The notes under the pieces are model-generated. The model saw only the letters and a list, made by a program, of their open reading frames with translations. It was not told the DNA's origin and did no database searches. 64,000 nt of DNA from positions 1-64,000 of the forward strand of contig JARRRD010000008.1 of assembly GCA_037381085.1 (NCBI GenBank), in the 5' to 3' direction. Position numbers and translations under genes: made by a program. This document shows positions 26,263 to 35,853 of this stretch, in pieces (the first letter of the stretch is position 1; every line of letters starts with the position of its first letter). This DNA is from JARRRD01 sp037381085 (GTDB taxonomy: Bacteria; Nitrospirota; Thermodesulfovibrionia; Thermodesulfovibrionales; UBA6898).

Positions 26263-28026
26263 CTATTCCCTCACGTCGTCGCACGCAAGGGTGCTCTGAG
26301 GTTGACCGACGGTATCGGAAATCTTCCATATGAGTTCGAAATTACAGACGATAACTTCCGGTTCGCCGTAACTATTATTCATAATCTTCCTGTTGCTGTC
26401 AACGGCCAGGAGGAGGTCGTTCGCTTTCAACAGTGAGCCGTCATAGCCGGCGGCCCTCAGCTTCTCCCTGACCCTGTCCAGGAGAGCCAGACAGAGGGAT
26501 TCATCGATCAGACCGTTGTAGACCGCCTTGGCGAGGTCCATTGGCATATAGAGCGGACCCCTCTCGGCGACGGAATAATCAGGGCCGTTATAATAACCGC
26601 GGATCGTTATATAATTATGGGCTTCCTGCAGGATGGGATTGCCCTCGGGATCCAGGATCTTTTTGTGTGAATCGTATCTCCTGAAATCGGCGGAGGGCTC
26701 TATCTTCGTACTTCCGGTCATATATATGGCCCTCACGTAGACCGACGGTATCCCGATCCCGTTCAGCCTGTTGGCGATGGCGAATTCTTCGAAGGGGCTG
26801 TTGATCCCGTACCTGCGTATCTTCGGATCGTATCTGTCCTCGTCCTCCTCATCGGGCATCTCGCCCACACGCGATGTCTTCCAGACGAGATGGATGTTGT
26901 CCTTCGTTATTGTATAAAACACCTCTTTTGTCGCTGACAGCTTCAGGGAAGGGGTCTTCCTCCATCGTTCCGGAAGAAAATAATCGAACAGGCGGGCATT
27001 TCTTCCCACTACCCACAGATGGCCGCCGGTGCTCTCCGCGTGTCCGTACATATAAGGCACGCCGAAAACCTCCATCCCCTTAAGGTGTGCGGGAAGCGGA
27101 GTAGGCTTGAAGCGGTCCCTCTGGTCATCCAGATAGCAATGCCTTCGCGACTGCTTGACGGCGTTCTCGTGCTCGGCGGTCCTCAGAAGGAGCTCGTAAT
27201 CGATCACTGCATACCTGCCCTCGTGAATAAGCCTGTACAAAAGGGCCACCTGTTGCGCCGGCACCTCGATATCTTCCTCAGCCCGGCCCGTTTCCTCGAT
27301 GACAACTGTATCATCTTCGCTGATGATGATATGCTCAGGCTTCATGTCAGCAACGAGATATCCCTTCTTCTGAAGGTCCGAGATCACCTTGTAATTGATT
27401 ATTTTCAGGTGTTCCGTAATTTCATTGTCATTGATGTCTATGTGTTCGAAGATCTCAAAAAGGTTTTTCCCTTTTATCCACGCGTAGACCATCTTGTATT
27501 GTTTAAGGATGTCCAGGTTGATGCCCGGATGTTTCGCCTGTATACGGTTGATCTTGGACCGCGACCTGCCGCTCTGCCACGGCTGCATTTTCTCCGGCGG
27601 GACATAAATGGCCAGGGGGCGCTGCGTTCTTACCCTCATTTCCCTGGGACCGTACGTGCTCTCCCTCATTTCCATGACCAGGGAAAACTCTTCCCACGGG
27701 CTGTTGAATTCGGCGTCGCAGAACTCCTGAAGAGTATGAGTGTCAATCGGGACATCTTCCCCCACCCTGCAGTTCTTTACAACGAGGTCGAGGCTTCTTC
27801 CGTTCACCTTCTTCGTAGGGACCCTGTAGACCGAACTCGTCCCTTTAAGCCTTACCCTGTGTCCGTTAAACCATTCCTTTTCATACCAGTTGCCGAGATC
27901 GAAATGTTCGAGATAAGGTTCTGCAAAGCGGGTGAGATAGAGATCGCCGCCGTCACTCGTTTTTACATGGAAATACACCACGTGCAAAACGTTGACCAGC
28001 GATTTCTTTGAGGTTAATTGTTCCAT
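26263..28026 (-). CDS. large protein with two divergent protein-kinase-like modules, family unknown
   Basis: A 587-residue soluble protein I cannot assign. Module 1 (about 20-300) has a kinase-like Lys strand (LDLVVKNCRVGE near 80), NSPWEEF near 113 as a possible helix-C glutamate, and a catalytic-loop-like VADMKPEHIIISEDD near 228-242, followed by VVIEETGR in place of DFG. Module 2 (about 370-587) repeats the plan: IHLVWKTSRVGE, INSPFEEF, then KANDLLLAVDS and VIVCNFELIWK. The second copy lacks the DxK catalytic loop, so it may be a pseudokinase. I infer an internal duplication of a kinase-fold unit. No membrane helix or signal is present. It lies between an M50 protease and pckG, flanked by repeats. 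The start at ATG 28026 lacks a clear Shine-Dalgarno. Confidence 0.5.
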   Translation of the reverse strand: MEQLTSKKSLVNVLHVVYFHVKTSDGGDLYLTRFAEPYLEHFDLGNWYEKEWFNGHRVRLKGTSSVYRVPTKKVNGRSLDLVVKNCRVGEDVPIDTHTLQEFCDAEFNSPWEEFSLVMEMRESTYGPREMRVRTQRPLAIYVPPEKMQPWQSGRSRSKINRIQAKHPGINLDILKQYKMVYAWIKGKNLFEIFEHIDINDNEITEHLKIINYKVISDLQKKGYLVADMKPEHIIISEDDTVVIEETGRAEEDIEVPAQQVALLYRLIHEGRYAVIDYELLLRTAEHENAVKQSRRHCYLDDQRDRFKPTPLPAHLKGMEVFGVPYMYGHAESTGGHLWVVGRNARLFDYFLPERWRKTPSLKLSATKEVFYTITKDNIHLVWKTSRVGEMPDEEDEDRYDPKIRRYGINSPFEEFAIANRLNGIGIPSVYVRAIYMTGSTKIEPSADFRRYDSHKKILDPEGNPILQEAHNYITIRGYYNGPDYSVAERGPLYMPMDLAKAVYNGLIDESLCLALLDRVREKLRAAGYDGSLLKANDLLLAVDSNRKIMNNSYGEPEVIVCNFELIWKISDTVGQPQSTLACDDVRE

Positions 28027-28199
28027 GGTTTAAGTTGCCCGGAATGACGAAACCCACGATACCAGGCCTTTTTCTGTCATTCTCGCCAGCGTAGCGCGTC
28101 GGGAAACCTTCTTGGCCGCACGCTTCCCACCCCCCTGATGCCATACAATCTTCCCTTCATGACGCTCCCAAAAGGGCGAGGGAGTAGCGGGTTCAGCTT

Positions 28200-29987
28200 T
28201 TACCCAAGGCGTTTTTTCAACTCCTCAAGCTGCCTGCCCAGCCTTTCCGGCAGCCGGTCGCCGAATGTCGCAAAATGTCTCTCTATATCGGGTAATTCCG
28301 AGACCCATGCCTCGAGGTCTATCCTCATAAGTTCTTCCATGTTTTCCCGAGATATATCGAGTCCCGAAAGGTCCAGATCGCCCTCGTTCGGCAACAGACC
28401 GATGGGCGTCTCCCTTGCGCCGACCTTGCCGTCGACCCTTTCGCACATCCATTTCAGCACCCTGCTGTTGTCGCTGAACCCCGGCCACAGGAACGCGCCT
28501 TCGGGGCTCTTCCTGAACCAGTTCACATAAAATATCCTCGGGGCCCTGGCGCCGAGCCTGTCGCCCATGTCAAGCCAGTGCCGGAAATAGTCTCCCATGT
28601 GATAGCCGCAGAAGGGCTTCATGGCAAAGGGGTCGCGGCGAAGGTTGCCCACGGCGCCGATATTTGCCGAGGTCGTCTCGGAAGCGGAAGTTGCACCCAG
28701 GAAGACGCCATGGTCCCAGTCATATGCCTCATGGACCAGTGGTATGACACTGGCACGGCGGCCGCCGAAAATGAAGATGTCTATGGGGACACCTCCAGGG
28801 TTCTCCCAGTCCGTGCAGATGACGGGGCATTGAGATGCCGGGGCCGTGAACCGGGCATTGGGATGGGCCGCGTCCGCCGTGCTCTGCGGCGTCCAGTCCT
28901 TTCCCTTCCAGTCGACGAGGTGGCCCGGCACTTCGTCGGTCATGCCCTCCCACCACACGTCTCCATCGTCGGTAAGGGCGCAGTTGGTGAAAATAACATT
29001 TTCCCTCACCGTGTCCATCGCCACGGGGTTCGTGTCATAAGATGTGCCCGGCGCCACACCGAAGAAGCCGTTCTCCGGGTTTATCGCGTGAAGACGGCCA
29101 TCGGGGCCGATCTTCATCCATGCGATGTCGTCGCCTATGCACTCACATTTCCATCCGGGGACGGCGGGCCTCATCATTGCCAGGTTGGTCTTGCCGCAGG
29201 CCGAAGGAAATGCGGCGGCGATGTGGTACTGTTTGCCCTGCGGATTAGTGAGGCGCAGAATGAGCATATGCTCGGCCATCCATCCTTCACGCTTTGCCAT
29301 GGCGGATGCTATACGCAGTGCCAGACATTTCTTCCCGAGCAGGGCGTTCCCGCCGTAACCGGACCCATAGGACCAGATCAGGTTCTCCTCAGGGAAATGA
29401 CTGATGTATTTTTGTTCAATGGGGGCGCAGGGCCACAAAACATCTTCCTGCCCTCCGGCAAGAGGGGCGCCGACTGAATGCAGACAGGGGATAAATTCCC
29501 CGTCCGTGGAGAGCATATCGTAGATCCTTGCGTCTACACGGGTCATGATGTGCATGTTGCAGACCACATAGGGGCTGTCCGTCAGTTCAACGCCTATCTT
29601 CGAGATGGGAGAACCGACAGGCCCCATCGAAAAAGGAATCACATACATGGTGCGTCCTTTCATGCAGCCCTTGTAGAGGTCCCGCATCGTCTTCTTTAGT
29701 GCGTAGGGCGCCAGCCAGTTGTTGGTGGGACCCGCGTCTTCCCTGCGGGACGTACTGATAAAGGTACGGTCCTCGACGCGGGCAACATCACTCGGGTCGG
29801 AGCGGAAAAGAAAACTGTTGGGTCTCTTCGTCAGCGCAGTGGAGCTGCCGGCAGCTACCATCTTCGCCATCATCCTGTCATATTCTTCTTTAGTGCCCTC
29901 ACACCAGTAAATACTGTCGGGCCGGCACATTTCGGCGACATCTTTGACCCAATGTTTCAGTTTTTCGTTTTTCACAGCACTCTGCAT
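28200..29987 (-). CDS. pckG: phosphoenolpyruvate carboxykinase (GTP)
   Basis: A ~595-residue enzyme that interconverts oxaloacetate and phosphoenolpyruvate with GTP, central to gluconeogenesis. The P-loop-like kinase motif FPSACGKTNLAMM lies about residue 260. The metal- and substrate-binding YGGNALLGKK near 210 and FFGVAPGTSY near 310 are typical of the GTP family. I chose ATG 29987 because AGGAGA sits 8 bases upstream and the protein then begins like the family; the frame also opens upstream at 30062. It is divergent from kdsB, and the 250-base gap holds the promoters of both. Confidence 0.95.
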   Translation of the reverse strand: MQSAVKNEKLKHWVKDVAEMCRPDSIYWCEGTKEEYDRMMAKMVAAGSSTALTKRPNSFLFRSDPSDVARVEDRTFISTSRREDAGPTNNWLAPYALKKTMRDLYKGCMKGRTMYVIPFSMGPVGSPISKIGVELTDSPYVVCNMHIMTRVDARIYDMLSTDGEFIPCLHSVGAPLAGGQEDVLWPCAPIEQKYISHFPEENLIWSYGSGYGGNALLGKKCLALRIASAMAKREGWMAEHMLILRLTNPQGKQYHIAAAFPSACGKTNLAMMRPAVPGWKCECIGDDIAWMKIGPDGRLHAINPENGFFGVAPGTSYDTNPVAMDTVRENVIFTNCALTDDGDVWWEGMTDEVPGHLVDWKGKDWTPQSTADAAHPNARFTAPASQCPVICTDWENPGGVPIDIFIFGGRRASVIPLVHEAYDWDHGVFLGATSASETTSANIGAVGNLRRDPFAMKPFCGYHMGDYFRHWLDMGDRLGARAPRIFYVNWFRKSPEGAFLWPGFSDNSRVLKWMCERVDGKVGARETPIGLLPNEGDLDLSGLDISRENMEELMRIDLEAWVSELPDIERHFATFGDRLPERLGRQLEELKKRLG

Positions 29988-30194
29988 AGGGCTCTCTCCT
30001 TGGAAACTTTTTTCCCTCAGCCGCCTCAACTCCCGTGAAACCGCCCATGCGGTCCTCCGCAATGATACAATACGCTTTGGAATACTTACTATTCTAGAAT
30101 AATGCGAAGTTTCCAGTCAAAATATGAGGGTTTATCTTGTTGCCGGGGTATGATATAATGTGCGCGGCGATAAGCAGATGACCGTGGGAGATTT

Positions 30195-30222
30195 TTGGAT
30201 TTCGCGCGGATTGTTATATAAT
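30195..30222 (+). promoter_or_regulatory. probable kdsB promoter
   Basis: TTGGAT (30195-30200) and TATAAT (30217-30222) are 16 bases apart, and the start codon follows 16 bases later. Another TATAAT lies further upstream in GGTATGATATAATGTGC (about 30148-30164). Only a weak GAG precedes the kdsB ATG. Confidence 0.45.
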
Positions 30223-30238
30223 TAGAGCTTAATAGTTT

Positions 30239-31021
30239 ATGTCGGCGATTGTCCTGATACCTGCGCGCTATGCATCCACCCGTTTTCCGGGCAAGCCCCT
30301 TACTCTCCTCAAAGGCCGCCCCGTTGTTCAGCATGTGTACGAGAATTCGCTGCGGTCCCGCCTCGCCGACGATGTCATCGTTGCAACGGACAGCGAGACG
30401 ATCTTCGAAACCGTGTTGTCCTTCGGGGGGAAGGCTGTTGTAACCTCGGGCGACCATGCTTCCGGCACCGACAGGATCGCCGAAGCGGCCGCTTCGATGG
30501 ACCACGACATAATCGTCAACGTCCAGGGAGACGAGCCGTTGATACGGGGAGAAATGATCGACGAGGTCATAACCCTACTCGATGACCGGGCAGCTTCAAT
30601 CGGTACACTGGCAAAGAGGATCACCCTCTGGCGGGAAGTATTCGACCCCAATGTCGTGAAGGTTGTGCTCGACCCGGAGGGTTTCGCCTTCTATTTCTCA
30701 CGAGCCCCGATACCATACCACAGGGATCTTTTCGGCGCTGAAGCGCGGAGGGGCGGAACTGAGGAGGGCATCTGCACGGCCGGGACTTCAGGGTTCTTCA
30801 TGTACAAGCACATCGGAATATACAGCTACCGGAAGGACGTGCTTGCCGCGCTGTCTTCACTGCCTCCCACCAGACTGGAGGGCATAGAGCGCCTGGAACA
30901 GCTTCGCGCCATCGAGAACAATTTCAGGATCAAGGTGAGGGAGACTTTTTTTGAAACCATGGGGGTTGACACTCCCGAGGACTTGGAAAGGATAGAAAAA
31001 TGCCTAAATTCATCTTCATAA
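30239..31021 (+). CDS. kdsB: 3-deoxy-manno-octulosonate cytidylyltransferase (CMP-Kdo synthetase)
   Basis: A 260-residue nucleotidyltransferase that activates Kdo with CTP to give CMP-Kdo for lipid A glycosylation. The N-terminal IPARYASTRFPGKPL (residues 6-20) is the CTP-binding signature; NVQGDEPLI near 96 and FYFSRAPIPY near 150 complete the active site. Length is usual. Its 3' end overlaps pyrG by 22 bases, so the enzyme that uses CTP and the one that makes it are translated together. The other Kdo genes follow pyrG. Confidence 0.96.
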   Translation: MSAIVLIPARYASTRFPGKPLTLLKGRPVVQHVYENSLRSRLADDVIVATDSETIFETVLSFGGKAVVTSGDHASGTDRIAEAAASMDHDIIVNVQGDEPLIRGEMIDEVITLLDDRAASIGTLAKRITLWREVFDPNVVKVVLDPEGFAFYFSRAPIPYHRDLFGAEARRGGTEEGICTAGTSGFFMYKHIGIYSYRKDVLAALSSLPPTRLEGIERLEQLRAIENNFRIKVRETFFETMGVDTPEDLERIEKCLNSSS

Positions 31022-32658
31022 CGGGCGGAGTACTGTCGTCACTCGGCAAGGGTATTGCCGCAGCCTCGATCGGGGCATTGCTCGAAGCGGGAGGCCTGAA
31101 GGTAACGATCCAGAAGCTCGATCCCTACATCAACGTCGACCCCGGCACGCTTAGCCCCTTTCAGCACGGTGAGGTCTTCGTCACCGACGACGGGGCCGAG
31201 ACGGACCTTGACCTCGGACATTACGAGCGGTTCACACACATAAGGACGTCCCAGGGGAACAATTTCACGACCGGAAAGATCTACTATAATGTCATTTCGA
31301 AAGAGCGGCGCGGCGATTATCTCGGTGACACGGTGCAGGTGGTCCCGCACATAACCGACGAGATAAAGCAGGCGATCAAGTCTGTGGGCGACAACAACGA
31401 CGTGGTGATCGTCGAAATCGGCGGCACCATCGGGGACATAGAAAGCCTGCCCTTTCTCGAGGCCATAAGGCAGATGCGGTATGACGTCGGGCGCGAGAAC
31501 GTCCTCTATGTCCACCTCACGCTGCTGCCCTACATAAAGACCTCGGGGGAACTGAAAACCAAGCCGACACAGCATAGCGTGAAAGAGCTGCGCGCCATAG
31601 GTATACAGCCCGACATCCTCCTCTGCAGGACCGACAGGGCTCTGCCCCCGGATGCGAAGAGGAAGATAGCCGTTCACTGCAACCTCGACGGGGACGCGGT
31701 CATCAATGCCATGGATGTTGAGACGATCTACGAGGTGCCGCTGGCCCTCAGCGCGGAGGGCCTCGACCAGCAGATCATCAGGAAGCTGGGCCTCCCCCAG
31801 GCCGAGGTGGAACTGGGCACGTGGAAGGATATCGTGAGGAAGATAAAGGAGCCGCGGCACGAAGTTACAATCGCCATCGTCGGCAAATACGTCGGCCTCA
31901 AGGATTCATACAAGAGCCTCACCGAGGCATTGATACACGGCGGGGTGGCAAATGACTGCCGCGTACACCTGCAGTGGATAGACTCCGAAGAGGTTGAAGT
32001 CCATGGGCCGGCAGACTACCTCTCCGAGGCGGACGGCGTCCTGGTACCCGGCGGCTTCGGCTACCGTGGCATCGAGGGCAAGATCGACGCCGTACGCTAC
32101 GCCAGGGAGAAGAAGATCCCCTATTTCGGGATATGTCTGGGGATGCAGTGCGCCGTCATAGAATTCGCACGCAATGTCTGCGGTCTGAGCGCCAACAGCT
32201 CGGAGTTCGATCTCAACACCCAGGCCCCGGTCATCTACCTCATGGAAAAATGGTACGACTTCCGGAAGGGCCGGATCGAGGAAAGGACGGAGGCCAGCCA
32301 GAAAGGCGGCACCATGCGGCTGGGCGCCTATCCCTGCGTTATCGAACCTGGTACCCTTGCCGCGGCTGCATACGGCGAGAAGGAGATCGCGGAACGGCAC
32401 CGTCACAGGTATGAGTTCAACAATGCATACAGGGGCGGCGTAACGCGGATGGGGATGAGGATCAGCGGGGCCAGCCCGGACGGCGAGCTTGTAGAGATCG
32501 TCGAGATCGCGGACCATCCCTGGTTTCTGGGGTGCCAGTTCCACCCGGAATTCAAGTCCCGGCCTACGGAACCCCATCCCCTGTTCAGTGCCTTTATCGG
32601 GGCGGCGCTAAAGGAAAAGAGATCTCTCTTCCCCTTCGCAGAAGAGCGGACGGGATAA
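31000..32658 (+). CDS. pyrG: CTP synthase
   Basis: A 552-residue enzyme that aminates UTP to CTP using glutamine. The synthetase domain begins FITGGVLSSLGKG (residues 4-16) with the UTP/ATP site, followed by KLDPYINVDPGT. The C-terminal class I glutaminase has the nucleophile in FGICLGMQCA near Cys380, HPEF near 515 and the associated Glu. Length is normal. It overlaps kdsB and supplies CTP for CMP-Kdo and CDP-diacylglycerol lipids made by genes in the same cluster. A 324-base gap follows. Confidence 0.98.
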   Translation: MPKFIFITGGVLSSLGKGIAAASIGALLEAGGLKVTIQKLDPYINVDPGTLSPFQHGEVFVTDDGAETDLDLGHYERFTHIRTSQGNNFTTGKIYYNVISKERRGDYLGDTVQVVPHITDEIKQAIKSVGDNNDVVIVEIGGTIGDIESLPFLEAIRQMRYDVGRENVLYVHLTLLPYIKTSGELKTKPTQHSVKELRAIGIQPDILLCRTDRALPPDAKRKIAVHCNLDGDAVINAMDVETIYEVPLALSAEGLDQQIIRKLGLPQAEVELGTWKDIVRKIKEPRHEVTIAIVGKYVGLKDSYKSLTEALIHGGVANDCRVHLQWIDSEEVEVHGPADYLSEADGVLVPGGFGYRGIEGKIDAVRYAREKKIPYFGICLGMQCAVIEFARNVCGLSANSSEFDLNTQAPVIYLMEKWYDFRKGRIEERTEASQKGGTMRLGAYPCVIEPGTLAAAAYGEKEIAERHRHRYEFNNAYRGGVTRMGMRISGASPDGELVEIVEIADHPWFLGCQFHPEFKSRPTEPHPLFSAFIGAALKEKRSLFPFAEERTG

Positions 32659-32982
32659 CATTGCACTTTTTTCTGTCGTTGGCTTCGCATATGACCTGGC
32701 GTTGAATTGGTATCCCGGACAGATGCCGTCTGTTTGTCCTTCATCCCCGTACGAAAGCATCCGGGACCAACGGGAATCCGGTTTTTTCAAGGTTTCCGGG
32801 TCACGGGGGTCAGGGCCGGGAATTAAAAATTGTGAGTCAATGCACAGACACTGAAGAGTATATATGTATAGAGTATGATGTAAGTCGGCCGCCATGCCCG
32901 CCCGAGGATCGCGGGACTGGCGACAATGTAGCAATTATGATGAGACTGTTAATATAATACGCTCTGGATCCGAAGAGACCTT
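32659..32982 (+). promoter_or_regulatory. pyrG-kdsA intergenic region: weak terminator and kdsA -10 box
   Basis: No gene is seen. An interrupted stem with CCGGGA and TCCGG around 32760-32780 followed by TTTTTT may terminate pyrG. A perfect TATAAT at 32953-32958 lies 24 bases before the kdsA ATG, with no clear -35 box. It suggests kdsA starts a new transcript. GAAGAGACC before the ATG is the likely ribosome-binding site. Confidence 0.35.
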
Positions 32983-33816
32983 ATGGAAATAACAATTGGC
33001 GACAGGATAATCGTCGGCAGCGGCCGGCCCCTCGTGATCATTGCCGGACCCTGCGTGATCGAAAATGAAGATGTGACCTTTTACACCGCTGAAAAGCTGC
33101 GCCAAATGTGCTCCGATGCCGGTCTTCCGCTGATCTTCAAGAGTTCCTTCGACAAGGCAAACCGGACCTCCCTCAACTCTTTCAGGGGACCGGGCATCGA
33201 ACGGGGGCTCAGGACACTGTCCGATGTGAAAGAGAGATACAACCTGCCGGTATTGTCCGACATCCACTCCGTTGAGGAGGCAGGGCCGGCGTCTGAAGTT
33301 CTTGATGTGCTCCAGATCCCCGCCTTTCTATGCAGGCAGACGGACCTGATCCTCGCCGCTGCGCGCACCGGCAGACCGGTGAACGTGAAAAAGGGACAGT
33401 TTCTTGCACCGTGGGACATGAAAAACATTGTTGAAAAGTTTCTTTCGTCGGGAAACTCAAGGCTCCTCCTTACCGAAAGGGGCGCCTCTTTCGGCTACAA
33501 CAATCTCGTGGTCGACTTCCGCGGCCTGCCGATCATGCGCTCCTTCGGTCAGCCGGTGATTTTCGATGTCACGCACAGCCTGCAGCTTCCGGGTGGCAAG
33601 GGTTCCAGCTCGGGAGGCCAGAGGGAATTCGCGGAACCCCTCGCCAGGGCCGCCGTCGCGGTGGGAGTGGACGGGCTGTTCCTTGAAGTGCACCCGGAAC
33701 CGGAAAGGGCGCTCTGCGACGGACCGAACATGATCGTCCTGGACTCCCTTCCGGCTTTTCTCAAGACCGTAAAGGCCTTCCATGAACTCGCGCGTACGGC
33801 AGAGGGCCGGATGTAG
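32983..33816 (+). CDS. kdsA: 3-deoxy-8-phosphooctulonate synthase (Kdo8P synthase)
   Basis: A 277-residue class I aldolase-like enzyme that condenses arabinose 5-phosphate with phosphoenolpyruvate. Typical blocks are IAGPCVIENED at residues 17-27, FKSSFDKANRTS near 47-58, GPGIERGL near 65, TERGASFGYNNLVVD near 164-178 and the C-terminal LEVHPEPERALCDG. An Asn rather than Cys after AGPC-type context would mark the metal-independent type, but I cannot assign this without alignment. Its stop is followed directly by the kdsD start. Confidence 0.96.
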   Translation: MEITIGDRIIVGSGRPLVIIAGPCVIENEDVTFYTAEKLRQMCSDAGLPLIFKSSFDKANRTSLNSFRGPGIERGLRTLSDVKERYNLPVLSDIHSVEEAGPASEVLDVLQIPAFLCRQTDLILAAARTGRPVNVKKGQFLAPWDMKNIVEKFLSSGNSRLLLTERGASFGYNNLVVDFRGLPIMRSFGQPVIFDVTHSLQLPGGKGSSSGGQREFAEPLARAAVAVGVDGLFLEVHPEPERALCDGPNMIVLDSLPAFLKTVKAFHELARTAEGRM

Positions 33817-34785
33817 ATGGACAATATCCTTGATATCGCAAGAAAGGTCCTGAAGATCGAGGCGGACGCCGTAGCCGGACTGATCGAAAAACTCGACGAC
33901 AGTTTCGAAAAGGCCGTAGAGATAATTTACGAAAGCAGCGGCAGGGTAGTAGTCACCGGCATGGGCAAATCGGGCCTCGTAGGCAAGAAGATCGCGGCGA
34001 CCCTGGCCTCGACCGGCACTCCTTCCTTCTTCATGCACCCGGCAGAGGCGAGCCACGGAGACCTTGGAATGGTCACCTCCCTCGATGCCGTAATCGCCAT
34101 CTCCAACAGCGGCGAGACCGAGGAACTGGTCGGTCTCATCCCCTTCGTCAAGAGGTTCAATGTCCGGCTGATCGCCCTGACGGGCAATCCCCTGTCCACC
34201 CTTTCGAGCGTAGCGGACGTCAGCCTCGACGTCTCCGTCAAAGAAGAGGCCTGCTCAATGGGCATCGTACCGACAGCTTCCACAACGGCTGCGCTCGCAA
34301 TGGGCGACGCCCTGGCCGTGGCGCTCCTGATGAAGAGGGGTTTCAAGGAGGAAGACTTCGCTTTTTTCCATCCGAGGGGGGCTCTCGGGAAGAGACTCCT
34401 GACCCGGGTTGAGGACCTGATGCACAAGGGAAATGCACTGCCTCTGATATCGCCGGACACGCCCATGACCCGGGCCGTCGTAGAGATATCGTCGAAGCGA
34501 CTGGGCATAGCCGTGGTCGCCGGCCCCGGCGGAAAGATCCTCGGGATCATCACCGACGGCGACGTGAGGCGGGGCATAGAAAAATGGGGCAAGACTCTCT
34601 TCGATCTGAACGCGGGAGACGTCATGTCGAAAAACCCCAAGACAGTCGCGGTCCACGAACTGGCGGCGAAGGCCCTGTCGATCATGGAGGAACTTTCCAT
34701 CACCGCCCTCATCGTTCCCGATGAACAGGGACGCGCCGCAGGAGTGATCCACATTCACGATATACTGAGACAGGGGATCGCATGA
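33817..34785 (+). CDS. kdsD: arabinose 5-phosphate isomerase (KpsF/GutQ family)
   Basis: A 322-residue protein that converts ribulose 5-phosphate into arabinose 5-phosphate, the first step to Kdo. An N-terminal SIS sugar-isomerase domain (about residues 30-185) contains VVTGMGKSGLVGKKIAAT near 46 and ISNSGETEEL near 92. Two CBS domains occupy about 205-322 (VEDLMHKGNALP, VMSKNPKTVA). The domain order and length fit the family. It is placed between kdsA and kdsC with no gap upstream and a 4-base overlap downstream, which supports the assignment. Confidence 0.95.
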   Translation: MDNILDIARKVLKIEADAVAGLIEKLDDSFEKAVEIIYESSGRVVVTGMGKSGLVGKKIAATLASTGTPSFFMHPAEASHGDLGMVTSLDAVIAISNSGETEELVGLIPFVKRFNVRLIALTGNPLSTLSSVADVSLDVSVKEEACSMGIVPTASTTAALAMGDALAVALLMKRGFKEEDFAFFHPRGALGKRLLTRVEDLMHKGNALPLISPDTPMTRAVVEISSKRLGIAVVAGPGGKILGIITDGDVRRGIEKWGKTLFDLNAGDVMSKNPKTVAVHELAAKALSIMEELSITALIVPDEQGRAAGVIHIHDILRQGIA

Positions 34786-35330
34786 ACAGGAGAGACGGTG
34801 ACAGACTTACGCTGGCGGAGGCCGCCGGTAAGACCAGGCTCCTTATCCTCGATGTGGACGGTGTCCTCACGGACGGCAGTATCATCCTCGACAACGAAGG
34901 CAACGAATACAAGGCCTTCCACGTGCGTGACGGCCACGGCATCAAGATGCTCATACATGCCGGGATAGGGGTAGCCATCATTACGGGCCGCTTCTCGAAG
35001 GTCGTCGAACGGAGGGCGCTGGAACTGGGTATCACGGAGGTCCGCCAGAAATGCAAGGACAAGAGGGCAGCTTACGCCGAACTTGCGGAAAAATATTCCC
35101 TGTCTGATGAGGAGATAGCCTATGTTGGCGACGACATCGTCGATGCGCCCGTCATGATAATAGCGGGCCTGCCGATAGCCGTGAGCGATGCCGATGAAGA
35201 GGTCAAGAAATACGCCCTGCACGTGACGCGGAACAGAGGCGGCAGAGGAGCGGTGAGGGAGATAAGCGACCTCATACTGAAGTCCAAGGGCCTCTGGAAG
35301 AAGATCGTGGATGAGTACTTTGAAGCTTAA
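34782..35330 (+). CDS. kdsC: Kdo 8-phosphate phosphatase (HAD family, type C0)
   Basis: A 182-residue HAD phosphatase that removes the phosphate from Kdo 8-phosphate. Motif I is LILDVDGVLTDG near residues 22-33. FHVRDGHGIKML near 46-57 and the threonine motif AIITGRFSK follow. Motif IV is YVGDDIVDAPVM near 110. No cap domain is present, as expected for type C0, which works as a tetramer. It overlaps kdsD by 4 bases (ATGA) and pgsA by 20 bases. Confidence 0.95.
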   Translation: MNRRDGDRLTLAEAAGKTRLLILDVDGVLTDGSIILDNEGNEYKAFHVRDGHGIKMLIHAGIGVAIITGRFSKVVERRALELGITEVRQKCKDKRAAYAELAEKYSLSDEEIAYVGDDIVDAPVMIIAGLPIAVSDADEEVKKYALHVTRNRGGRGAVREISDLILKSKGLWKKIVDEYFEA

Positions 35331-35853
35331 CGCACCGACCGTACTTACCCTGAGCCGGATCTTCCTTATTCCCTTCTTCGTGCTCTCCGTATACAGTTAT
35401 CCCGTCCTGGGAGCCGGTGTATTCGGGATAGCATCGATCACCGATTTCCTCGACGGATATATGGCACGCCGCTCCGGACAGGTCACCAAGTTCGGCATAA
35501 TACTGGATCCGATCGCAGACAAATTCCTGGTCATATCAGCCCTGATCGTCCTTGTCGACCTGGAAAGACTTTCGGCCTGGATAGCGATCATCCTGATAGT
35601 ACGTGAGTTCCTCGTCACCGCCCTGAGGGTGGTCGCCCTTTCGAGAGACATAGTCATACCCGCCGAGATGGGCGGAAAACTCAAGACAGGCGCCCAGATA
35701 ACGGCGATACTTTGCCTTATATTGACGGGCAGTATCTTCGACCACCTCCCCCTGGACCTTTACGATATCGGCCTCACCTTTATCTGGATCGCGCTGATAC
35801 TCACCGTGATTTCAGCCGTGAAGTATACTTTGAGTTTCTGGAGGCGCATTTGA
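35311..35853 (+). CDS. pgsA: CDP-diacylglycerol-glycerol-3-phosphate 3-phosphatidyltransferase
   Basis: A 180-residue inner-membrane enzyme that makes phosphatidylglycerol phosphate. The CDP-alcohol phosphotransferase signature DG-x2-AR-x8-G-x3-D-x3-D is complete: DGYMARRSGQVTKFGIILD continuing to PIAD (about residues 47-69). Four or five membrane helices are visible. The N-terminus (NAPTVLTLSRI) is typical. It begins inside kdsC and its TGA is shared with the TTG of plsY, so translation is probably coupled. It connects envelope lipid synthesis with the Kdo genes. Confidence 0.94.
   Translation: MSTLKLNAPTVLTLSRIFLIPFFVLSVYSYPVLGAGVFGIASITDFLDGYMARRSGQVTKFGIILDPIADKFLVISALIVLVDLERLSAWIAIILIVREFLVTALRVVALSRDIVIPAEMGGKLKTGAQITAILCLILTGSIFDHLPLDLYDIGLTFIWIALILTVISAVKYTLSFWRRI

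Noticed and set aside
28035..28130. Second complete copy of the 26092-26180 repeat
   Set aside because: Only short TGTCATT and CGCC-type end pieces remain; it is too degenerate to call a full copy.
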